NCBI GenBank assembly: GCA_040881945.1
Contig: JBBECF010000186.1
Span: 1 to 13,342, forward strand
Source of the DNA: JBBECF01 sp040881945
GTDB lineage: Bacteria > Pseudomonadota > Alphaproteobacteria > Dongiales > Dongiaceae
Direction: 5' to 3'
DNA: 13,342 nt
Part shown: in pieces, positions 5,695 to 13,342 of the stretch
Numbering within the stretch: the stretch's first letter is position 1
Layout: the number at the start of each line of letters is the position of its first letter
Translations under genes and position numbers: made by a program
Notes under the pieces: generated by a model
What the model was told of the DNA's origin: nothing
Seen by the model: the letters and a program-made list of their open reading frames with translations, nothing else
Databases searched by the model: none

Positions 5695-6288
5695 ATGACG
5701 ATGAACACTCGTCGAGGGCGTCCAGGAGTCTTGCGGTGTACGGCGGCCAGCGCCGCCGTCGAGTTCGCGCTGGCGGCACCGATCCTGTTTCTCTTGATCA
5801 TCGGCATGTTCGAAATCGCCATGGTGATGTTCATTTCGGTGGCCGTCGAGGGCGGACTTCGCGAGGCTGCGCGATTCGGTATTACCGGTGTCGTGCCGGT
5901 CGGCCTCACCCGGCAAGAGCAGATCTTGAACATCCTCGGTGCGCACACGCTGGGCTTGATCGACATTGCTTCCTCTACGATCACTCTCAAGGCCTACGAC
6001 AGCTTCGGCGACATCGGGCAACCGGAGCCCTTCAACGACATCTCCCCGGCAAACGGGGCTTATGATCTCGGCGAAGCCTTCACCGACCTGAACGGCAACT
6101 CGCAGTGGGACGCCGATCGCGGCGTGGACGGCGTCGGGAGCTCCGGCGAAGTCGTGCTCTACAAGATCGACTACGACTGGCTGCTGTTCACGCCGATCGT
6201 CGCGCATCTGCTCACCGGCGGGGACGCACTGCACATGACCGCAAGCGTCGCCGTGCGCAACGAGCCGTTTATCGCGGGCGGGGGCTGA
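5695..6288 (+). CDS. tadE: TadE-like minor pseudopilin with Ca-binding-like loop
   Basis: The 197-residue protein has a short basic N-terminus, then AAVEFALAAPILFLLIIGMFE, the classic TadE membrane segment with Glu at residue 23, followed by a conserved helix ending GGLREAARFG. Known: TadE and TadF are pseudopilins cut by the Tad prepilin peptidase and needed for Flp pilus assembly. The residue at the predicted cleavage site is Ala18 where Gly is usual. In the C-terminal half the run DLNGNSQWDADRG begins at Asp131; with the following VDG it resembles an EF-hand or dockerin-type calcium loop. The C-terminal domain should lie in the periplasm. The ATG at 5695 was chosen; ATG at 5701 is an alternative, and no strong Shine-Dalgarno sequence distinguishes them. 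It is the first gene of the + strand tad group. Confidence 0.88.
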   Translation: MTMNTRRGRPGVLRCTAASAAVEFALAAPILFLLIIGMFEIAMVMFISVAVEGGLREAARFGITGVVPVGLTRQEQILNILGAHTLGLIDIASSTITLKAYDSFGDIGQPEPFNDISPANGAYDLGEAFTDLNGNSQWDADRGVDGVGSSGEVVLYKIDYDWLLFTPIVAHLLTGGDALHMTASVAVRNEPFIAGGG

Positions 6289-6290
6289 CG

Positions 6291-6854
6291 ATGAGAGTCG
6301 GGCTTCGATCGCTTGCCGCGCTTCGGCGCGACCGCGGCGGCGCGATACTGGTGGAATTCGCATTCGTCTTACCCATCCTGATCGCGATTCTACTCGGCTG
6401 CTTCGAGGCGACGCGCTTCGTTCTCCTCCATCAGAAGCTCGACCGTGCCGCCTCCGCGATGGCCGACCTGGTGGCCCAATCCGACGGTATCACGGTGGCC
6501 CAGGTCAACGATCTCTTTACGGTCGCCGAAGACCAGCTCTCGCCTTTCGACCTCGCCGCCAGCGGTCGCGTCATCGTCTCCTCGATCACCCGCCCGACCG
6601 CCGCCGCGGCGGGGGTTGCCTGGCAGCAACTAAGTTCCGGCGCCCTTTCGGCCGCCAGCGTCGTGGGAAGCGCGGGCGCGACCGCGATCCTGCCCGCCGG
6701 GCTGATCGTACGGACCGGCGAGAACGTCATCGTCGCGGAAACCTTTTACAATTACGTGCCGTTTTTCTTCGATTCGTTTCTCTCGCCTGCGGTTTTTCGC
6801 CACGCGGCGTTCAACCGGCCGCGGCTCATCAATCTGTCGACGATTACGCCCTGA
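6291..6854 (+). CDS. TadE/TadF-family pilus assembly protein (second pseudopilin)
   Basis: The 187-residue protein starts 2 bp after the first tadE stop. Seen: a basic N-terminus with RRDRGG, then AILVEFAFVLPILIAILLGCFE, a textbook TadE/F membrane segment with Gly at the -1 position and Glu at +5 of the predicted prepilin peptidase site (DRGG/AILVEF). After it comes the helix HQKLDRAASAMADLVAQSD. The C-terminal half, presumably periplasmic, is rich in Ala, Ser and Val and ends with an aromatic stretch (YNYVPFFFDSF). It probably acts with the first TadE as a minor pseudopilin in Flp pilus assembly. I cannot tell whether it corresponds to TadE or TadF of the Aggregatibacter system, so no symbol is given. 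The ATG overlapping the TGACGATG junction is the natural start. Confidence 0.88.
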   Translation: MRVGLRSLAALRRDRGGAILVEFAFVLPILIAILLGCFEATRFVLLHQKLDRAASAMADLVAQSDGITVAQVNDLFTVAEDQLSPFDLAASGRVIVSSITRPTAAAAGVAWQQLSSGALSAASVVGSAGATAILPAGLIVRTGENVIVAETFYNYVPFFFDSFLSPAVFRHAAFNRPRLINLSTITP

Positions 6855-7028
6855 ATGCGGCACGATCTCGCGCGTTGAAGTCGCAGGCTTCTCAAGGCAT
6901 TAACCGAATTCACACACTTGAACTGTTAACGTAGGCGGCGTTGCGACAGGCATCGGCTGGCGACAGGATGCGATTCGAGACTTCGTGGCGCCGCAGTCCG
7001 CGCCGGCCGCCACTAATTGGGCAAGCAC
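6855..7028 (+). promoter_or_regulatory. Spacer upstream of cpaA with paired TTAAC sites
   Basis: This 174-bp spacer is the largest gap inside the + strand tad genes and may hold a separate promoter for the cpaA-tadC operon. Two TTAAC motifs occur at 6900-6904 and 6926-6930; the second is the palindrome GTTAAC. They are about 26 bp apart, close to two and a half helical turns. A TTGAAC at 6918-6923 has no matching -10 at the right distance. I looked specifically for a flp/pilA pilin gene, which often stands here, and found none: the only reading frames starting here are short or run into cpaA out of frame. Confidence 0.35.
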
Positions 7029-7568
7029 ATGGCGTTCACCCCGCTCATCCCCAAAGTCGCTCTGCTGATCTTCGCGGTGCTGCTGCTTATCAGCGCCGCG
7101 GAGGACGCGCGGCGTTTGATTATTCCGAACCGCTACTGCTTGGCGATTGCATTCCTTTATCCGGCCTACGTGCTCTCGGCGCCGGTAGCCGTCGATTGGC
7201 CGGCGGCGGCAGCGGTCGCCGCCGCCGCGCTCGCCATCGGCTTCGTGTGTTTTCTTTTCCGTGTCGCCGGCGGCGGCGACGTCAAGCTGTTTGCCGCCAC
7301 CGCGCTGTGGGCGGGACCATCGCTTTTTCCGAATTTCCTGCTGGTCACGTCCCTGATCGGCGCCGGTATCGCGCTCGCCGTTCTGGCGCACTGGCGGCTG
7401 ACCGGAGCCTTCGCCGCATCGCCCCGACACTCGGCCGGTCTGCCGCCCGCTCCCGCAGCGACCGCGGCACGCGTCGAGGCGCCGGCGGGCGCGCCCCCGA
7501 TTCCCTACGGCCTCGCCATCGCCGCCGGCGGTTTGCATGTCGTCGCAACCCTTTTCTTGAAAGGATGA
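7029..7568 (+). CDS. cpaA: Tad-type prepilin peptidase CpaA
   Basis: CpaA is the inner-membrane aspartic protease that cleaves Flp prepilin and the TadE/F pseudopilins. The 179-residue protein corresponds to the peptidase core (A24 family) without the methyltransferase domain, as usual for the Tad type. Seen: the first catalytic Asp26 in AAEDARRLIIPN and the second, Asp84, in the GGGDVK motif at 81-86; both are intact. Membrane segments lie near 8-24, 37-50, 58-77, 88-97 and 102-122. A Pro/Ala-rich loop at about 132-155 precedes the conserved PYGLAIAAGGL near the C-terminus. The ATG at 7029 was preferred over an in-frame TTG at 7017 because its product starts directly with the first membrane helix; neither has a clear Shine-Dalgarno sequence. 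cpaB begins 4 bp after the stop. Confidence 0.93.
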   Translation: MAFTPLIPKVALLIFAVLLLISAAEDARRLIIPNRYCLAIAFLYPAYVLSAPVAVDWPAAAAVAAAALAIGFVCFLFRVAGGGDVKLFAATALWAGPSLFPNFLLVTSLIGAGIALAVLAHWRLTGAFAASPRHSAGLPPAPAATAARVEAPAGAPPIPYGLAIAAGGLHVVATLFLKG

Positions 7569-7572
7569 GCAG

Positions 7573-8511
7573 ATGAACGCCCGCGGTGTTGTCCTGGTCT
7601 TGGCCGCGATTGTGATGGCTGGCACCGCTGTCCTTTTCGCTCGAATCTGGCTGGCTGGAGAACGGGCACAGGTGCCGCTTCAGGTGGCGGCGCCGGCGGC
7701 GCCCGCCCTGTCGGTGCTCGTCGCGAAGAGCGATCTGCCCACCGGCCTGTTCCTCAAGGAGGAGCACCTGCGGTGGCAGGCCTGGCCGAGCGAAACGTTC
7801 GACCCTGGATACCTGGTTGAGAATACGCACGATCTTTCCACATTGGTCGGCGCCGTGGTCCGCAGCAGCATCGCGGCGGGCCAGCCGATCACGGAAGGTC
7901 GGGTCGTGCGACCGGGCGACCGGGGTTTCCTTGCTGCCGTCCTCAAGCCGGGCATGCGCGCGGTCTCGGTCGCCCTGACGCCGACCACCGGCATCTCCGG
8001 GCTCGTTTTTCCCGGCGATCGCGTCGATATGGTTCTCACGCAGTCGCTGCCGATAGATGAGAACGAGTCCTCTTACGCCCATCGGTCCAGCGAGACCGTG
8101 CTTGAGAATGTCCGGATCCTGGCCATCGACCAAAGTATGCAAGACCAGGCCGAAGATGCCGCTCCGGCCCAGACGGCCACCATCGAAGTTACTCCGAAGC
8201 AGGTCGAAGCCGTGGCGGTGGCCGCCGAGCTCGGGCGCCTGTCCCTGAGTCTGCGCAGCCTTGGCCGCGCCGAGCTCGAGGCCGCGGATCCTGTGCGGAT
8301 GGCCGTGAACCGGCAACAAATCGTCGGCGACACGACATCGATCGGCCAGCCGGCACGCGCCGACGACAAGAACGCGGAGCCACATCGGGGCAGGACGTAC
8401 ACGCTCGACTCGGACGTGAGCCACCTGCTCGACGCCGAAAAGACGGGCGGCAACGGGCCGGTAATCCTCGTCATGCGGGGCAGCATCGTCGAAGAAGTAA
8501 CGCTTGATTGA
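7573..8511 (+). CDS. cpaB: Flp pilus assembly protein CpaB/RcpC
   Basis: CpaB (RcpC) is a periplasmic, membrane-anchored protein that supports the outer-membrane secretin of the Tad machine. The 312-residue protein has an N-terminal hydrophobic segment (residues 5-27). A SAF domain begins near LSVLVAKSDLPTGLFL (about 46-61) and runs to about 112, then the RcpC/CpaB domain follows, opening with KPGMRAVSVALTPTTGISGLVFPGDRVDMVLT. A conserved-type segment TATIEVTPKQVEAVAVAAELGRLSLSLRS lies near 197-225. The last 80 residues are variable and polar. The start is supported by AAGGA at 7561-7565, 7 bp before the ATG. The stop TGA at 8509-8511 is part of the GAGG ribosome site of cpaE, so the two are tightly coupled; the usual secretin gene between them is absent. 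Confidence 0.92.
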   Translation: MNARGVVLVLAAIVMAGTAVLFARIWLAGERAQVPLQVAAPAAPALSVLVAKSDLPTGLFLKEEHLRWQAWPSETFDPGYLVENTHDLSTLVGAVVRSSIAAGQPITEGRVVRPGDRGFLAAVLKPGMRAVSVALTPTTGISGLVFPGDRVDMVLTQSLPIDENESSYAHRSSETVLENVRILAIDQSMQDQAEDAAPAQTATIEVTPKQVEAVAVAAELGRLSLSLRSLGRAELEAADPVRMAVNRQQIVGDTTSIGQPARADDKNAEPHRGRTYTLDSDVSHLLDAEKTGGNGPVILVMRGSIVEEVTLD

Positions 8512-8513
8512 GG
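8510..8513 (+). promoter_or_regulatory. Ribosome binding site deciding the cpaE start
   Basis: GAGG stands 8 bp before the ATG at 8522 and overlaps the cpaB stop codon. It favours this ATG over an in-frame TTG at 8504, which lies upstream of the site. Confidence 0.7.
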
Positions 8514-8521
8514 TTGCGAAA

Positions 8522-9763
8522 ATGGAGTCTCCACAGCGTTTCGCAACGGCCGGGGACGCGGCAGCGTCGGGGACACAGTCGGCGCACAGGGCCGACTGCG
8601 TCGCCTTCGTCGCCGACAATCAGACCCTGGACGTCGTCAGCGCCGCCTGCGAGCCGCGCTTCCTGTCGGTGCTGCTGCGCGACGGCGGCAGCCGCGAGGC
8701 GCTCGAGTATCTTTCCGACGGCGCGCCGCCGCGCGTCCTCATCGTCGACGTGACCGATTCGCAGAACCCGCTGACGGCCGTCTTGCCGATCACCACGACC
8801 TTCGGCGAAACCACGCGCGTCATCGCCATTGGCAACCTCAACGACATCAATCTCTATCACCAGATGATCGAGGCCGGCGTCGTCGAATATCTGGTCAAGC
8901 CGGTCATGGCAAAGGCCCTGGCCGGCACCTTGGCGCGCCTCGACGAAAAAACCATCGAGACGGCGCCCACCCTCGACGCCGCCCAGCGCCGGCTGGTCGC
9001 CGTCATGGGGACGCGCGGCGGCGTCGGCGCCAGTATGGTGGCGATCAACTGCGCCTGGCTCATCGCCCACGAACAGAAGCGCAGCGTGACGCTGCTCGAC
9101 CTCGATTTACAGTATGGGACTGTGGCGCTGTCGCTCGACATCGAGCCGTCGCGCGGTCTGCGCGAGGTCCTGGAAAACCCCGGGCGTATCGACAGCCTGT
9201 TCATCAGCAGCGCGACCAGCAAGATCGGTAGCCGGCTTTCGGTCATGGCGGCCGAAGAATCCGTCGATGGCGACTTCCGTTACGACGCCTCGGCGATCGA
9301 TCTCCTGCTCGATGAGCTGCACCGGCAATCGGACTGCGTCATCGTCGACCTTCCGCGCACCGTCGCCGCGACGCGAGCGCGCGTCCTTGGCGCGGCGACC
9401 GACGTCATCATCGTGACCGAATTGTCGCTTGCCGGGCTGCGCGACTCGATCCGGCTGCACGGGCTGGTCCAGCAGGTCGCCGCCAAGGCGCGCACGATCT
9501 TCGTCGCCAATCGGGTCGCTGCCAAGGACAGCAGCGTTACGAAGGCGGAGTTCGAAAAGGCACTGGGCCGATCCATCGATTTCATGCTTCCCGAGCAGGA
9601 CAAGGCGGCGGCCGCCGCCGCGAGCAGCGGCAAGCCGCTGGCGGCTGTGGCGCCGTCGAACAAGATAGTCGCGCTGCTGCGCACGGTCGCCGCGGGGCTG
9701 GCCGAAGCCAGGACCGACAAGGCGGCAGAGAAGCGCGGTTTCTGGCGCCGCGGGAAATCGTAG
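8522..9763 (+). CDS. cpaE: Tad pilus localisation ATPase CpaE/TadZ
   Basis: CpaE/TadZ is a MinD/ParA-like protein that directs the Tad secretion machine to its place, often a cell pole. The 413-residue protein has an N-terminal receiver-like domain (about 24-140). It contains RVLIVDVTDS, then GVVEYLVKPV with the Lys-Pro pair of receiver folds, but it is probably an atypical receiver. A P-loop ATPase domain follows. The deviant Walker A reads GTRGGVGAS at 163-171: the usual Lys after the last Gly is Ala170, and the signature Lys before GGVG is Arg165. The switch region LLDLDLQYG has Asp193 and Asp195. CVIVDLPR and VIIVTELS follow, as in CpaE proteins. An Ala-rich stretch lies near 360-370 and the C-terminus is basic (RGFWRRGKS). 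Loss of the catalytic lysine is common in this family. cpaF starts 6 bp downstream. Confidence 0.93.
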   Translation: MESPQRFATAGDAAASGTQSAHRADCVAFVADNQTLDVVSAACEPRFLSVLLRDGGSREALEYLSDGAPPRVLIVDVTDSQNPLTAVLPITTTFGETTRVIAIGNLNDINLYHQMIEAGVVEYLVKPVMAKALAGTLARLDEKTIETAPTLDAAQRRLVAVMGTRGGVGASMVAINCAWLIAHEQKRSVTLLDLDLQYGTVALSLDIEPSRGLREVLENPGRIDSLFISSATSKIGSRLSVMAAEESVDGDFRYDASAIDLLLDELHRQSDCVIVDLPRTVAATRARVLGAATDVIIVTELSLAGLRDSIRLHGLVQQVAAKARTIFVANRVAAKDSSVTKAEFEKALGRSIDFMLPEQDKAAAAAASSGKPLAAVAPSNKIVALLRTVAAGLAEARTDKAAEKRGFWRRGKS

Positions 9764-9769
9764 CCGATC

Positions 9770-11400
<1,631 letters not shown>

Positions 11401-11404
<4 letters not shown>

Positions 11405-12411
11405 ACCGGCTCGCCGCGCTCGTGCAGAACATAGCCGCCCTGGACATCGCCTTGCTTGCCGGCGGGGCGGTCCTGGCCGCCGTCTTGCTGATCGTATTCG
11501 CGCTGCTCGGAACCGGTCGGGACAAGCAGCGCGCCCGCCGCCTCGCCCGGGTCGCGCAGCGGCCGCAGGCAATGTCGGACAAGACCAAGTTCCGCGTCAA
11601 ACGCTCCACCGCGAACAGTTCGATCGCCGCCATCGACCGGATCATCAAGCATCTGTTGCCGAACGCGGCCAAGTTGCGCGCCCGTCTGGCGCGCACCGGC
11701 CGTCGCATTTCGGTCGGCCAGTATCTGGTGGTCTGTCTGCTCGTCGGCGTGGCCCCGGCCGTCGGCGTGAAGTTCGCCCTCGGCCTGCCGGGGCTGGCGG
11801 CGCTGCTGATCGGCCTGGTCCTCGGCGTCGGTCTGCCGCATCTGATCGTCGGCTTTCTCGGCAAGCGCCGCCTGAAGCGGTTCAACGATCTGTTCCCGGA
11901 GGCGATCGACCTCATCGTGCGCGGTCTGAAGTCGGGCCTTCCGGTCACCGAATCGATCAAGGTCGTGGGAACCGAAATCAGCAAGCCGGTCGGCGAGGAG
12001 TTCCAACTGATCGGCGACTCGATCAAGTTCGGCATGAATCTGAACGAGGCGTTGACCGCGGCAGCGACGCGCATCGACACGCCCGAGTTCCGCTTCTTCA
12101 ATATCACCTTGTCGATCCAGCAGGAGACCGGCGGCAATCTGGCGGAGACCCTGGAAAACCTCGGCAACGTGATCCGCCGCCGCCGGCAGATGCGGCTGAA
12201 GATCAAGGCGTACTCGTCCGAGGCGAAGGCCAGCGCCTATATCATCGGCTCGCTGCCCTTCATCATGTTCGGCATCATCCTCTCGATGAATTACGACTAC
12301 CTCATGACGCTGTTCCGCGACCCGCGCGGCCTGATGATGTTCACCGGCGGCGTCGTCAGCTTCCTGGTCGGGGTCGGGACGATGGCCAAGATGGTGAGAT
12401 TCGAGATATGA
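11401..12411 (+). CDS. tadB: Tad pilus assembly platform protein TadB
   Basis: TadB is one of two inner-membrane GspF-like platform proteins on which the CpaF ATPase acts. The 336-residue protein has a membrane span near 16-38, a basic cytoplasmic stretch (about 41-105, with TGRDKQRARRLARV), two spans near 107-127 and 130-153, then a T2SSF domain (about 165-290). Seen: RFNDLFPEAIDLIVRGLKSG, LNEALTAAATRIDTPEFRFF and IQQETGGNLAETLENL, all hallmark segments of TadB. Two more spans lie near 275-295 and 310-328. The GTG start overlaps the cpaF stop by 4 bp and has a strong GGAGG site. The stop overlaps the tadC ATG by 4 bp (ATGA). Confidence 0.95.
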
Positions 12412-13342
12412 ACCCGGCCGACCTTCTGCCCGCCGGAATCGGGGTCGAGGAGGCCATCACCGGCCTCGCCGGCGTGTCGGCGTTCCTCACGGTGCTGGCG
12501 GTATGGTATACGCTTCTGTCGCGTCCGGCCGGCAGCCGCCGCGTCAAGGAGATGGCGTCCCGGCGCGATGCGCTGCGCGGCGGGCTCCTCGCGCCGACCC
12601 GGCGCAGCGATCGGCCGCTCTCCACCGACTTCATGCGCAACGTCGTCCGGCGGCTCAATCTGGAACGCGGCAAGAAGGCCGAATCGATATCGCAGCGCCT
12701 GGCCCAGGCCGGCTGGCGATCGAACGACGCTTTGGTCCGTTATCTGTTTTGCAAAGTCATCCTGCCCTTGGTCTTCGGCGCCGGCGCCGTCGTCCTGCTC
12801 TACGGGCTCAATGTGTACGACCTCGATCCGACGATGCGCTTGGTCGCCACCTTGGCGGCCGTGATCGTTGGCGGTTTCGCCCCCGAGATCGCGATCAAGA
12901 ACCAGATCGACAAGCGCGGCGGAAAGCTGCGCAAGTCGCTGCCCGACGCGCTCGACCTCATGGTGATCTGCGCCGAGGCCGGCCTCAGCCTCGATGCCTT
13001 GATGAAACGCGTCTCCGAGGAGTTTGCCCGGAGCGGCCCGGAGCTTGCCGACGAGTTGGCGCTGACCTCGGTCGAGCTGGGCTTCCTGCCGGACCGCCGT
13101 CAGGCCCTGATGAACCTGAGCAGCCGGACCGCGTCGCCGGGCATCCGCGGCATGGTGAACAGCCTGGTCCAGAGCGAGAAGTACGGCACGCCGCTCGCCC
13201 AGTCGCTGCGCGTGCTGGCCGCCGAATTCCGCGAAGATCGGATGCTGAAGGCGGAGGAGAAAGCGGCCCGCCTGCCCGCCTTGCTGACGGTGCCGATGAT
13301 CCTGTTCATCTTGCCGCCGCTGTTCGTCGTGCTGATCGGCCC
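12408..13342 (+). CDS. tadC: Tad pilus assembly platform protein TadC (3' end outside window)
   Basis: The frame from the ATG at 12408 stays open to the window edge, giving 311 complete codons; little should be missing, since TadC proteins are usually only slightly longer. TadC pairs with TadB as the second inner-membrane platform subunit. Seen: a first membrane span at about 14-38, a basic cytoplasmic region (SRRVKEMASRRDAL), LAQAGWRSNDALVRYLFCKV near 102-121, two spans at about 118-137 and 145-163, then the T2SSF domain from about 175: LRKSLPDALDLMVICAEAGL, SLDALMKRVSEEF, SVELGFLPDRRQALMNLSSRT and VQSEKYGTPLAQSLRVLAAE. A last span begins near PALLTVPMILFILPPLF. The ATGA overlap with tadB and a GGTGAG at 12393-12398 support the start. 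Confidence 0.94.
   Translation, partial: MNPADLLPAGIGVEEAITGLAGVSAFLTVLAVWYTLLSRPAGSRRVKEMASRRDALRGGLLAPTRRSDRPLSTDFMRNVVRRLNLERGKKAESISQRLAQAGWRSNDALVRYLFCKVILPLVFGAGAVVLLYGLNVYDLDPTMRLVATLAAVIVGGFAPEIAIKNQIDKRGGKLRKSLPDALDLMVICAEAGLSLDALMKRVSEEFARSGPELADELALTSVELGFLPDRRQALMNLSSRTASPGIRGMVNSLVQSEKYGTPLAQSLRVLAAEFREDRMLKAEEKAARLPALLTVPMILFILPPLFVVLIG

Noticed and set aside
5559..6065. 168-codon + strand frame beginning in the divergent spacer
   Set aside because: After 5695 it is out of frame with tadE, whose TadE membrane segment is unmistakable; the upstream part looks non-coding.
6875..6896. Possible hairpin TTGAAG...CTTCTCAA after the second pseudopilin gene as a terminator
   Set aside because: The stem needs a 2-nt bulge, is weak, and has no following T-tract.
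8504..8521. TTG start for cpaE
   Set aside because: It lies inside cpaB and upstream of the GAGG site at 8510-8513, which fits the ATG at 8522 with 8-bp spacing.

Overview
The window is uniformly GC-rich and gene-dense. Gene content and style (the CpaA/B/E/F version of the Tad pilus machinery, a stand-alone hisI, a short ModE-type regulator next to modABC) suggest an alphaproteobacterium, perhaps of the Rhodospirillales kind. That placement is inferred from protein style, not from a marker gene. Nothing looks recently transferred: there is no IS element, tRNA, CRISPR array or phage gene.

Left part (2-3693, all + strand). The last 74 codons of a cystathionine beta-lyase (metC) are followed at short spacing by hisI (phosphoribosyl-AMP cyclohydrolase) and a 116-residue ModE-type DNA-binding protein. 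Next comes a molybdate ABC transporter, modA-modB-modC. An imperfect palindrome resembling a ModE box ends one base before the modA start codon, which suggests that molybdate-dependent repression acts exactly there.

Right part (3700-13342). This is a tight-adherence (Tad/Flp) type IVc pilus locus. On the - strand is a TadG-like protein with one membrane anchor and a von Willebrand A domain; its stop lies 6 bp from the modC stop. A 300-bp divergent spacer, AT-rich in its middle, separates it from the + strand genes. These are two TadE/TadF-type pseudopilins, cpaA (prepilin peptidase), cpaB (periplasmic assembly protein), cpaE/tadZ (polar localisation ATPase), cpaF/tadA (pilus motor ATPase), tadB and the first 311 codons of tadC (inner-membrane platform). 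From cpaA onward the genes are 4-10 bp apart or overlap by 4 bp, so they look like one operon.

How the genes work together. CpaA processes prepilins, CpaF drives assembly on the TadB/TadC platform, CpaE places the machine, CpaB links to the outer-membrane channel, and the TadE/G proteins are minor pseudopilins. The genes for the secretin (cpaC/rcpA), for CpaD and for the major Flp pilin are not in this window. cpaB runs straight into cpaE, where cpaC (and often cpaD) is usually found.

I found no clearly new system. The points most worth a second look are the ModE-box/start-codon arrangement, the secretin-less gene order, the enlarged vWA domain, the Ca-binding-like loop in TadE, and the small symmetric element in the divergent spacer.
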